Assembly (NCBI GenBank): GCA_028690885.1
Contig: JAQVAJ010000052.1
Span: 1-8,042, forward strand
DNA length: 8,042 nucleotides
From: Clostridia bacterium
Lineage (GTDB): Bacteria; Bacillota; Clostridia; DUPQ01
Reading direction: 5' to 3'
The translations under genes were made by a program, and so were the position numbers. The stretch's first letter is position 1. Every line of letters begins with the position of its first letter. Positions 1 through 6,090 of the stretch are shown in pieces. Under the pieces are notes generated by a model. The model worked only from the letters and a program-made list of their open reading frames with translations, was not told where the DNA came from and made no database searches.

Positions 1-240
1 AGTTGCAATGGCTGAAGTATAAAAATGTTCTTCTGCTACCTCAATACCAAGCCTAGCTAACTTCTGTGAAAGCTCTTTTGGAGATCTTTCAGAACTATTA
101 GTTAAGAATAGATATTTTTTATTATTAGCTTTCAACCAGTCCACAAATTCAAGCGCTCCTTCAAGCACATTATTACCATGATATAAAACCCCATCCATAT
201 CTATTATGAAAGCTTCTTTATTCTTTATGATTTCATTCAT
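1..240 (-). CDS. NagD-like HAD-IIA family sugar/glycerol-phosphate phosphatase, N-terminal part only
   Basis: The first 80 codons of a HAD-superfamily hydrolase are visible; the rest lies beyond the left edge. HAD motif I is D14-M-D-G-V, where D14 would be the nucleophile and D16 the general acid. It is followed by LYHGNN, typical of the HAD-IIA (NagD/AraL/phosphoglycolate phosphatase-like) subfamily. Motif II is L-T47-N-S-S. The stretch SPKELSQKLARLGIE is the usual helix preceding the cap domain. Family members are cytosolic phosphatases acting on small phosphorylated sugars, nucleotides or glycerol phosphate; the substrate cannot be told. The ATG start (238-240) is preceded by GAGGAG about 6 bases upstream. 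It overlaps the stop of the patatin gene by 8 bases (ATGAATGA), so the two genes are probably cotranscribed and translationally coupled. Family assignment is firm, exact enzyme unknown. Confidence 0.9.
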   Translation of the reverse strand, partial: MNEIIKNKEAFIIDMDGVLYHGNNVLEGALEFVDWLKANNKKYLFLTNSSERSPKELSQKLARLGIEVAEEHFYTSAIAT

Positions 241-1537
241 TTTCTACTCCTCTTTGAATTTTTAGTCTCTTTCTTCTCCATAATATCAAATAAATAAACA
301 GGTTAGATATGAGATATTCTGCAGTAGTATTTGAATTAATTGAAAGCTTATCCCGATCGATTAATACCTGCCCAAGAAAAAGTTTCTGTATTGCTTTTTT
401 ATTAATTCTAACTTTATTTTTATCCCATATTTTTCTCCAAATAAATTTGAAAATATTTTTCTTTGATTTTTCTAACTCCTTTTTCTCTGATTGCACAGAT
501 CGATAAGCTATAAGGATTTTAGTTATAAGCTGTTCAGGAGTATATGCACGAGTCTTTTCAATTCCGAAAATATCAGCAGTTATCTCCATTGCAGCAAAAA
601 AAGCTTTTTTTGCATCAAGAGTACCACAGGAATGATTGCGTAATGTTTTAAGAATAGAAAACTGAACAACGTTATTCATTATGTTATTTTTGTTTTTTTT
701 GATATTCAGATAAAGCATCTCAATTTCTCTTTCCGTCAAAGCCATTGCATATTTATTTTTTGCATTATCTGATATGTAGTAACACTTACCAATATACTTA
801 CCAAATGCTTTCAGCCCATCAAGATAGCCAAGCTGCATATTGCGTTTAGCAATTTCTGGATCAAATTCTAAAATACCGCCTTCAGTTCTCTCGTTTTCGA
901 TAATAATTATTTTTGCATCTGATTCTTTTACTTTTCTATACATTCCAATAGCTGAATTGCTAACTGCGATTATATTCTTATATCCGTGATCAATAAGGAC
1001 ATTTATTGGCATATTATCATATATGCCACCATCTATGTATAAGTCTCCATCTATTTCTTGCTTTTTGAAACCAGGAACTGCTGAACTGGCTAATATAAAA
1101 TCTACAACTTTACCTTTTGGTATATCTTTCTTAAAAAGAATGACAGGTTTCATCTGTGTAAGTGAAAATGTAACTAATGCATAATCAATTTCTGATGCTC
1201 GTAAAACATCTTCATCAATTACTTTATTAAGATACTCTCTTAGTGTAGTAGTATCTAATCCTTTATTTTTCAGTATCGATTCGAGATACTCAGATGTATT
1301 AGGCTCTCCATCTTCCTTGTTGTAAGTGATATTGAATAATGTCGGCATATCAAGTGTCTGCCATAATTGCTCTGCCTGGTCGAAAGCGTCACACACTACA
1401 GCAGCACCATTAATAGATCCTACTGAAGTTCCAATGACCATATCAATCTCAATATTCAGTTCTCTTAAGGCTTTCCAAACGCCTATCTGATAAGAGCCTC
1501 TGGCTCCGCCGCCTGCTAGCACTAGTTGGTATTTCAA
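233..1537 (-). CDS. Patatin-like phospholipase with helical C-terminal extension
   Basis: This 434-residue serine lipid acyl hydrolase carries all patatin hallmarks. The oxyanion-hole loop is G9-G-G-A-R-G14, the nucleophile elbow is G36-T-S38-V-G40 (Ser38), and the dyad aspartate is D169 in DGG. The ASSAVPGF segment (150-157) before the dyad is also typical. The family cleaves acyl chains from phospholipids or neutral lipids using a Ser-Asp dyad. The catalytic domain occupies about residues 1-260. Residues 265-434 are a mostly helical, lysine-rich extension that I do not recognise as a named domain. It ends in a hydrophobic stretch (about 405-419) followed by WRRKRLK, which may bind membrane. 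The start codon is TTG (1535-1537); the oxyanion loop begins at residue 9, leaving little room for another start, and AGGCAGGT lies just upstream. There is no N-terminal signal peptide, so the enzyme is probably cytosolic or on the inner membrane face. A candidate promoter lies at 1565-1593, and the HAD gene overlaps its 3' end. Confidence 0.95.
   Translation of the reverse strand: MKYQLVLAGGGARGSYQIGVWKALRELNIEIDMVIGTSVGSINGAAVVCDAFDQAEQLWQTLDMPTLFNITYNKEDGEPNTSEYLESILKNKGLDTTTLREYLNKVIDEDVLRASEIDYALVTFSLTQMKPVILFKKDIPKGKVVDFILASSAVPGFKKQEIDGDLYIDGGIYDNMPINVLIDHGYKNIIAVSNSAIGMYRKVKESDAKIIIIENERTEGGILEFDPEIAKRNMQLGYLDGLKAFGKYIGKCYYISDNAKNKYAMALTEREIEMLYLNIKKNKNNIMNNVVQFSILKTLRNHSCGTLDAKKAFFAAMEITADIFGIEKTRAYTPEQLITKILIAYRSVQSEKKELEKSKKNIFKFIWRKIWDKNKVRINKKAIQKLFLGQVLIDRDKLSINSNTTAEYLISNLFIYLILWRRKRLKIQRGVENE
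594..613. repeat. Perfect 20-bp palindrome inside the patatin gene
   Basis: The pattern is GC, seven A, GC, seven T, GC, which reads the same on both strands. On the coding strand it encodes the A-K-K-A-F-F-A segment near residues 309-315 of the patatin extension. Codon choice for Lys-Lys-Ala-Phe-Phe in an AT-rich genome explains it adequately, and no regulatory role is claimed. Confidence 0.6.
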
Positions 1538-1564
1538 TTTAGTTACCTGCCTGTATTGGTATTG

Positions 1565-1593
1565 ATTATATATAAAAGATAAATTATTTACAA
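1565..1593 (-). promoter_or_regulatory. Candidate sigma-A promoter for the patatin/HAD genes
   Basis: On the minus strand TTGTAA (1588-1593) is separated by exactly 17 bases from a perfect TATAAT (1565-1570). The predicted transcription start is near 1558, about 20 bases before the TTG start of the patatin gene. It sits in the 62-bp gap after the last pilin-like gene, so the lipase/phosphatase pair can be expressed independently. I see no hairpin terminator in that gap, so read-through from the pilin-like genes is also possible. Confidence 0.55.
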
Positions 1594-1599
1594 TGCTAA

Positions 1600-2367
1600 T
1601 CAGTCTGAAGCACCTTGGAATTTTTTAATTTCCAGTTCAATATCTAATGAATCTGCGTATCTGGTCATTTCATCTATCTGCTTTCTCTGCCTTTTATTAA
1701 GTGCTTCATTTGGTATTACAACAAGAACCTTCTTCTTTTCTATATCAGTTTCATCTATAGTAACATCTCTCAATGACTGAATTGTGTAGCTGTCAATAGC
1801 ATCAATCTGCTGTTTGATTTTCTTCTTCATATCTGTACCTGACAAATAACTGGAATCTTGAGTGTTTATACTGATTATCGATACAGCTTCTCTGCTGAAT
1901 TCATCATATTTATCCAACACTGGAAAATCCGTGTCAAGATTAGCTCCCATAATCTGATGAATAACATCACCTCTTTCAAAAGGATTAAGGTCCCAAATAT
2001 TACATTGGGCAGCACCAATACCATCACCTTTCCATTTGGGTGATATTGCTTTTACGTGCATATTATTATTAGCAAGCACTCCAGTATAAACAGACCTTGC
2101 TGACATAGTAAAAAAGTATTCATATGGCAAGGCCATTGTCCTTATATTTTCCACATACTCATATCTGTCTTTTTTAAGAGGATTTAATAGATATATATCA
2201 GAAATATGATAAGTAACAGCTGCATTTCTTAATTCACTTTCCAAATCCTGTAAAATCGTAAAATTCGCTTTTGCATAGCCTATTAACTGTATACTCAATA
2301 AAAGTGCGAATACAATTATCACTGAACAGATGCAGCACTCTGCTGTAATACTTCCTTTAGTATGCAT
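1600..2367 (-). CDS. TadE-like pseudopilin with C-terminal toxin-nuclease-like domain
   Basis: The product is 255 residues. A short basic leader MHTKG is followed by S-I-T-A-E, so G5 with E10 forms the G^xxxxE prepilin-peptidase site. A hydrophobic helix follows at about 11-33, as in TadE/TadG-type minor pilins. Residues 34-125 are unassigned. Residues about 126-250 resemble, from recalled consensus, the restriction-endonuclease-fold domain ending RHS/LXG/CDI polymorphic toxins: FERG (130-133), GANL, FPVLDK (148-153), SIISIN (163-168), then VLVVIP (214-219) and a closing helix-strand RYADSLDIELEI. In that family I recall glutamate after RGxxI and lysine in SIKS; here they are H137 and I165, so nuclease activity is doubtful. 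ATG at 2365-2367 is preferred over the adjacent GTG (2370) because GAGG is spaced 6 bases from the ATG and only 3 from the GTG. The gene overlaps the DUF5702 gene by 11 bases. The pilin-like part is well supported; the nuclease relation is moderate. Confidence 0.8.
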   Translation of the reverse strand: MHTKGSITAECCICSVIIVFALLLSIQLIGYAKANFTILQDLESELRNAAVTYHISDIYLLNPLKKDRYEYVENIRTMALPYEYFFTMSARSVYTGVLANNNMHVKAISPKWKGDGIGAAQCNIWDLNPFERGDVIHQIMGANLDTDFPVLDKYDEFSREAVSIISINTQDSSYLSGTDMKKKIKQQIDAIDSYTIQSLRDVTIDETDIEKKKVLVVIPNEALNKRQRKQIDEMTRYADSLDIELEIKKFQGASD

Positions 2368-4351
2368 CACTTACCTCGATTTCAAATGTCCTTTCAATTC
2401 CTAATATTCCTTTGTATAAGAAAACAGCTCTTACATTAATGCCGCAAAAGACCTGTGACATATCTGTTACATAGGGGCAGTTTAGTGATATAACATCAAG
2501 CAGCCTTTTAGCTTTGATTTCTTTTGGTATAGTACACATAAGTACTCTTATATAATCCTCATAATCTAATTTTAACCAGTCTGGTGTTTTATTAAACCCA
2601 GCATCTATTCCGATATCAAGATTCCAATCACCATCAAGCTTAAACAGCGGACAGCTTTTACCTCTTACTAAAATGTCAGAATCATATGCAGATTCTGCAA
2701 ATGCCCATGAGCATAAAATCAGGTTTTTTGCTATAGGGGTCGCAGCTCCAAAACTTAAACTTCCAGCAAGACACGCAGCTAGAGTATTTGCTTTTGCGAT
2801 TTTATCCATATCAGTATAGACATGCATTATATTCAAAGCAAAACGTAATGCAGTAATAGCTGCTTTGCATGACTTTATATTTTTATTATTATCTCTATTC
2901 CCGAATACAATATATTCTGTTTCTGCCTTAAGATATTTACTATTAAAAACACTTTTTTCACTATCTATAAGACTGCTTAAGTAAAGCATCATGTATTCAT
3001 TGAAATAAATATCTTCTTTAATTTCAGATAGCAAACTGCAAATATCATCGATAGATAAGAAAATGCTTTTTGAAGTTTTTCCAGTCATGTCCGCGCTAAT
3101 TAAATAGTCGGAGAATGAATCATCAGATATTAAGGTTATAAATGAATCTATAATATTGTCATCAAAACTGAATGAGTTTAGAATATCTTGTGAATATTGC
3201 TTCCAAAACCCTCTTTTATCCTCATGATTTTCATCATAAATTACAAAGAAAAATGAATCTAATATTTCAGGATTATAAATAGCATCATAATATTGTTCCA
3301 TAGCATCATTAAACACATGCAAAATAGGTTGTTCACTTCCATAAATTACTGCATTTGTTACATTTTTCATAGCTTTTTCCAGACATTCAACATTTCTGTT
3401 CAATGTTCTTTCAAGCTGATCAAAAACTGTATTTGAAAAAGAATTTTCCATACTGTAAACTGTATCGATACAAATTTCAAGAAGAACTTCAAGATATTCA
3501 GGACAATCTTTTATTGAACTTACAATGCGTCTCATACTATCAGATAAAATATGAACTTGAGCATAAGTATGAACCATCTGACTTATTAGATTCAAACCCT
3601 GTTTGTTATATTCTTTTAACACATATACAAGATTATCGATATTAATATTTATAATTTCCAAAGCTTCTTCCTTAAGTAATTCGATAGCATTTACATTGTC
3701 AATATTTTCAGCATTATCTATTAAGTCATGGATATTATGAACAATATAATCTACACTTTCAATCATATAAATAAGATCCTGATAATATGAACTGGAATTT
3801 ATCTGCTCAATAGTTGTTTTAAGTTTTTCATGAACATTCTTAAGTCCTCCAACAAGCTCATCAACCTGCATTTTTATATTCAATGTCTTTAAAACATCTT
3901 TCATTTTTTTGAAGATATCAATTTTCTCATTTACCTCAATTAAAATATCTTTATAAATGTCATCTTTCATCAATGTAAAAACCTGTGAAGATAATACACT
4001 GTAATTGTATATGGGGTTTGTTTTAGTGACTTCTATATTTTGAATATCCATTTTATAAATGCCCGTACTGATACTTGATTTGTCCAATGCTTTAAAAACT
4101 ATATCATAAGCTTTACCATCATCAATCGTATATCCATATAATCCATATTCATTTTGCATAAAAGAGCTATACTGAGACAATACACAGCCACATGAAGCTT
4201 TAAGCGCATTTTTTGCTGCATCAGATGCATTCTTTGCAATGTAGATATCTGAAAGAACTAAAGAAAGTATTAGAATCACTGGTAAAACAATTGCAACAAA
4301 TACTGATATTATACCTTTTTTATTATTCCCATAATGCTTCAAAAAAAACAT
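2357..4351 (-). CDS. DUF5702 / TadG-like pseudopilin-family membrane protein
   Basis: The product is 664 residues. The N-terminus KKGIISVFVA (11-20) leads into a hydrophobic helix (about 14-36), followed by a small-residue-rich amphipathic helix (AKNASDAAKNALKAS) and NEYGLYGY (67-74). This arrangement is typical of Firmicutes DUF5702/TadG-like proteins of Tad-type pili. G13 is present but position +5 is F18 rather than Glu, so prepilin-peptidase processing is not expected. Residues about 130-340 are long helices with coiled-coil character. The C-terminal part matches DUF5702: YLKAETEYIVFG (473-484), a hydrophobic stretch about 520-556 ending in WAFAESAYD, VRGKSCPLFK (562-571) and DYEDYIRVLM (596-605). 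The bulk is presumably extracytoplasmic, anchored by the N-terminal helix. The ATG start has AAGGAAGG immediately upstream, inside the end of the preceding gene (29-base overlap); the 3' end overlaps the next pilin-like gene by 11 bases, so tight coupling is likely. Role in pilus assembly is inferred. Confidence 0.85.
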   Translation of the reverse strand: MFFLKHYGNNKKGIISVFVAIVLPVILILSLVLSDIYIAKNASDAAKNALKASCGCVLSQYSSFMQNEYGLYGYTIDDGKAYDIVFKALDKSSISTGIYKMDIQNIEVTKTNPIYNYSVLSSQVFTLMKDDIYKDILIEVNEKIDIFKKMKDVLKTLNIKMQVDELVGGLKNVHEKLKTTIEQINSSSYYQDLIYMIESVDYIVHNIHDLIDNAENIDNVNAIELLKEEALEIININIDNLVYVLKEYNKQGLNLISQMVHTYAQVHILSDSMRRIVSSIKDCPEYLEVLLEICIDTVYSMENSFSNTVFDQLERTLNRNVECLEKAMKNVTNAVIYGSEQPILHVFNDAMEQYYDAIYNPEILDSFFFVIYDENHEDKRGFWKQYSQDILNSFSFDDNIIDSFITLISDDSFSDYLISADMTGKTSKSIFLSIDDICSLLSEIKEDIYFNEYMMLYLSSLIDSEKSVFNSKYLKAETEYIVFGNRDNNKNIKSCKAAITALRFALNIMHVYTDMDKIAKANTLAACLAGSLSFGAATPIAKNLILCSWAFAESAYDSDILVRGKSCPLFKLDGDWNLDIGIDAGFNKTPDWLKLDYEDYIRVLMCTIPKEIKAKRLLDVISLNCPYVTDMSQVFCGINVRAVFLYKGILGIERTFEIEVSDAY

Positions 4352-4544
4352 CCGCCTTCCTTTTTAAACTGTCCGCTTTTGAAATATCTTCTGTAAGGTT
4401 ATATTCCTCAATCTGTTCATACTCACTACTTATTGAAGTTATTGAAAAGATAACTACAATTGAAAGCAAAATTATAAATGGCAATGCTATAGCCGCTTCT
4501 GTACATGCATATCCTTTTTTACTTGTTGATAATGAAGCATCCAT
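4323..4544 (-). CDS. Short TadE-like pseudopilin
   Basis: The product is 73 residues. The leader MDASLSTSKKG is followed by Y-A-C-T-E16, giving a classic prepilin site with predicted cleavage after G11 and Glu at +5. The AAIALPF motif and one hydrophobic helix (about 17-37) complete a TadE/type IV pilin-like N-terminus. The mature form would be only 62 residues, with a charged 36-residue tail (SEYEQIEEYNL...FFEALWE) and no recognisable globular domain. Other TadE proteins are usually well over 100 residues. The gene is first in the minus-strand pilin-like cluster and overlaps the DUF5702 gene by 29 bases. An in-frame TGA (4548-4550) lies just upstream of the ATG, so the start cannot be further out. 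No Shine-Dalgarno sequence precedes it. It may be a genuine small pseudopilin or a shortened one; I cannot tell which. Confidence 0.75.
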   Translation of the reverse strand: MDASLSTSKKGYACTEAAIALPFIILLSIVVIFSITSISSEYEQIEEYNLTEDISKADSLKRKADVFFEALWE

Positions 4545-4550
4545 GAGTCA

Positions 4551-4576
4551 ATAATAGGTGTATTTTCAGTATTATT
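4551..4576 (-). promoter_or_regulatory. Weak candidate promoter elements for the pilin-like cluster
   Basis: Two possible -10 boxes are visible on the minus strand. TATTAT (4551-4556) lies only 6 bases before the ATG of the short TadE-like gene, which would place the transcription start at or next to the start codon and give a leaderless message. AATAAT (4571-4576) would give a leader of about 20 bases that still lacks a ribosome site. Neither has a convincing -35 box at 16-18 bases. TTGTCA (4581-4586) is too far from the first box (24 bases) and too close to the second. Confidence 0.3.
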
Positions 4577-4609
4577 TAACTGACAAACGAAATTAATTAA
4601 AAAAATGTA

Positions 4610-4637
4610 TTCACTTTATGACTTTAAAGTATATAAT
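4610..4637 (+). promoter_or_regulatory. Candidate promoter for the DUF5058-M20 operon
   Basis: TTCACT (4610-4615) and a perfect TATAAT (4632-4637) are separated by 16 bases. The predicted start is near 4644, about 28 bases before the TTG start codon. It is the only good -10 box before the operon on this strand. The spacer contains a perfect 10-bp palindrome. Confidence 0.5.
4621..4630. repeat. Perfect 10-bp palindrome ACTTTAAAGT within promoter spacer
   Basis: The palindrome lies between the candidate -35 and -10 boxes of the plus-strand operon, where a repressor would block polymerase. It does not extend beyond 10 bp, and such short AT-rich palindromes arise often by chance here, so the operator role is only a possibility. 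Confidence 0.3.
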
Positions 4638-4658
4638 TAAAAAAAACAATTAAATAAT

Positions 4659-4663
4659 GGAGG
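4659..4663 (+). promoter_or_regulatory. GGAGG ribosome site that decides the DUF5058 start
   Basis: GGAGG begins within the upstream ATG at 4657-4659, so that ATG cannot be served by it. The spacing to TTG at 4672 is 8 bases, which is normal. The site therefore points to TTG as the start. Confidence 0.8.
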
Positions 4664-4671
4664 TAACGGTT

Positions 4672-5400
4672 TTGTTTGATCCTAATTCTAATCTGATGTA
4701 CATAATGGTCGCTATAATTATTCTATATGTAGCCGCTCAGGCAGTATATTTTCTAATTAAAGCAGTAAAACGGGCAAAAGAATTGAATATTAGCACTTCA
4801 ACTGTTAAGAAAACAATACTATCTAGTGCAGTCTTCACTATTGCACCTGCTATTTCTATACTTATGGGTGTTCTTACCTTAGCAGGTTTTATGGGATTGC
4901 CTTTCCCTTGGCTTCGACTGAGCGTATTAGGTGCAATAACATATGAGCTTTCGGCTGCATATTCTGCTGCTGAATCGTTGGGCATAGAACTGACTTCACT
5001 GGTAACAGATGCTAAAGTGTTTTCTACCATGGCATGGGTTATGCATCTTGGTATATTTACAGGCCTTATACTTGTGCCATTATTTCTTAAAAAAATACAA
5101 AAAGGTCTTGTGCTCATTAAAAGAAAAGATGAAAAATGGTCTGATGCTTTATTGACAGCACTATTTCTTGGAATGATATCTGCATTTTTAGGGTTAGTAT
5201 TTTCTGATATTAAATCAGGTTTAGAAGGATGGATACCTGTATTTGTAATGATAGTATCCGCTCTTATAATGTCTGTGATAGGAATACTAGTTAAGAAGCT
5301 GAAAATTAAGTGGCTGGAAGATTTTGCTCTTCCAATTACTATGTTGTCATCAATGGCATTGGCAATACCGATAACAAATCTTGTTCAGAGCATATTATAG
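4672..5400 (+). CDS. DUF5058 family polytopic membrane protein
   Basis: The product is 242 residues from TTG at 4672. The longer reading from ATG 4657 would translate the ribosome site and is rejected. The N-terminus MFDPNSNLMY fits the DUF5058 pattern. Six or seven membrane segments are visible at about 8-30, 48-72, 82-103 (possibly re-entrant), 116-140, 157-177, 187-207 and 217-238. The family-like signature SSAVFTIAPAISILMGV lies at 51-67 and LPFPWLRLSVLGAITYEL at 76-93. Basic loops (KAVKRAKE about 30-37, KKIQKGLVLIKRK about 140-152, KKLKIK about 208-213) suggest cytoplasmic faces. DUF5058 has no established function that I know of. Being the first gene of an operon with a second small membrane protein and an M20 hydrolase suggests one half of a carrier for peptides or amino-acid conjugates; this is inference. 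The stop TAG is part of the next gene's AGGAGG site. Confidence 0.88.
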   Translation: MFDPNSNLMYIMVAIIILYVAAQAVYFLIKAVKRAKELNISTSTVKKTILSSAVFTIAPAISILMGVLTLAGFMGLPFPWLRLSVLGAITYELSAAYSAAESLGIELTSLVTDAKVFSTMAWVMHLGIFTGLILVPLFLKKIQKGLVLIKRKDEKWSDALLTALFLGMISAFLGLVFSDIKSGLEGWIPVFVMIVSALIMSVIGILVKKLKIKWLEDFALPITMLSSMALAIPITNLVQSIL

Positions 5401-5409
5401 GAGGAAGAA

Positions 5410-6081
5410 ATGAAAAAGAAAACAATTAGATCATATGATGACCAAATACATTTTTCAGGAAGATTATGGATGCTTGGAGCACTTGTATTATTTACAATGC
5501 TTCCTTTGACAATATCAGTATTGTATGATGCATGGCCTTCAGCAGGCCCTTTCTTCAAAGCATTAGCAGGTGTAGCACCAATTTTCTGGACAGTAGGACT
5601 TATCGAAATTATAACATACACCCCTATGCTAGGTTCAGCAGGATCATATTTATCATTCGTAACAGGAAACATATCCAACTTAAAAGCACCTGTTGCTCTT
5701 AATGCTATGAATTCAGAAAATGTGAAACCAGGTACTGATGAAGGAGAAGTCATCTCTGCGATATCAATAGCTGTATCCAGCCTTGTAACCATAGTTATAA
5801 TTGCGATTGGGGTATTAGGATTGAGTGCGATAAGGCCGTTGCTTGAATCGGAAACTTTAAAACCGGCATTTGCAAATATTCTGCCTGCTTTATTCGGAGG
5901 GCTTGGAGTAGTTTACGTATCAAAGAACTGGAAGATAGCATTAGCTCCATTAATATTTATGTTAATACTGTTCATTGTATCTCCCATTGATTTATCAGGT
6001 TATGTCGGTATATTAGTTCCTGTTGGAGCAATAATAGCAATTGTATCTGCAAGGATATTATATAAAAAGAATAAAATTTAG
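5410..6081 (+). CDS. Small polytopic membrane protein, probable partner of the DUF5058 protein
   Basis: The product is 223 residues, mostly hydrophobic. Membrane segments are predicted at about 18-38, 50-69, 114-141, 152-171, 174-192 and 197-216. A Gly/Ser/Pro-rich motif lies at 71-100 (TPMLGSAGSYLSF, then GNISNLKAPVALNAM). It looks like a conserved substrate- or partner-binding loop, with Pro72, Gly75, Gly78 and the N-K-P triad as candidate key residues. I do not recognise a named family. The ATG is 9 bases after the upstream stop with AGGAGG at 5399-5404 spaced 5 bases, and its own stop is embedded in the next AGGAGG. Similar size and topology to its upstream neighbour suggest a heteromeric permease. 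Confidence in the gene is very high, in the function low. Confidence 0.85.
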   Translation: MKKKTIRSYDDQIHFSGRLWMLGALVLFTMLPLTISVLYDAWPSAGPFFKALAGVAPIFWTVGLIEIITYTPMLGSAGSYLSFVTGNISNLKAPVALNAMNSENVKPGTDEGEVISAISIAVSSLVTIVIIAIGVLGLSAIRPLLESETLKPAFANILPALFGGLGVVYVSKNWKIALAPLIFMLILFIVSPIDLSGYVGILVPVGAIIAIVSARILYKKNKI

Positions 6082-6090
6082 GAGGATGAC

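Noticed and set aside
1538..1599. Terminator between the pseudopilin genes and the patatin gene
   Set aside because: No GC-rich hairpin is present. The gap is explained better by the TTGTAA-17-TATAAT promoter.
4657..4671. ATG at 4657 as start of the DUF5058 gene
   Set aside because: It overlaps the GGAGG ribosome site that serves TTG 4672, and it has no ribosome site of its own upstream.
4737..5117. Open frame of 126 codons on the strand opposite the DUF5058 gene
   Set aside because: It mirrors the codons of a clear membrane-protein gene, has no ribosome site, and its product has no recognisable features.
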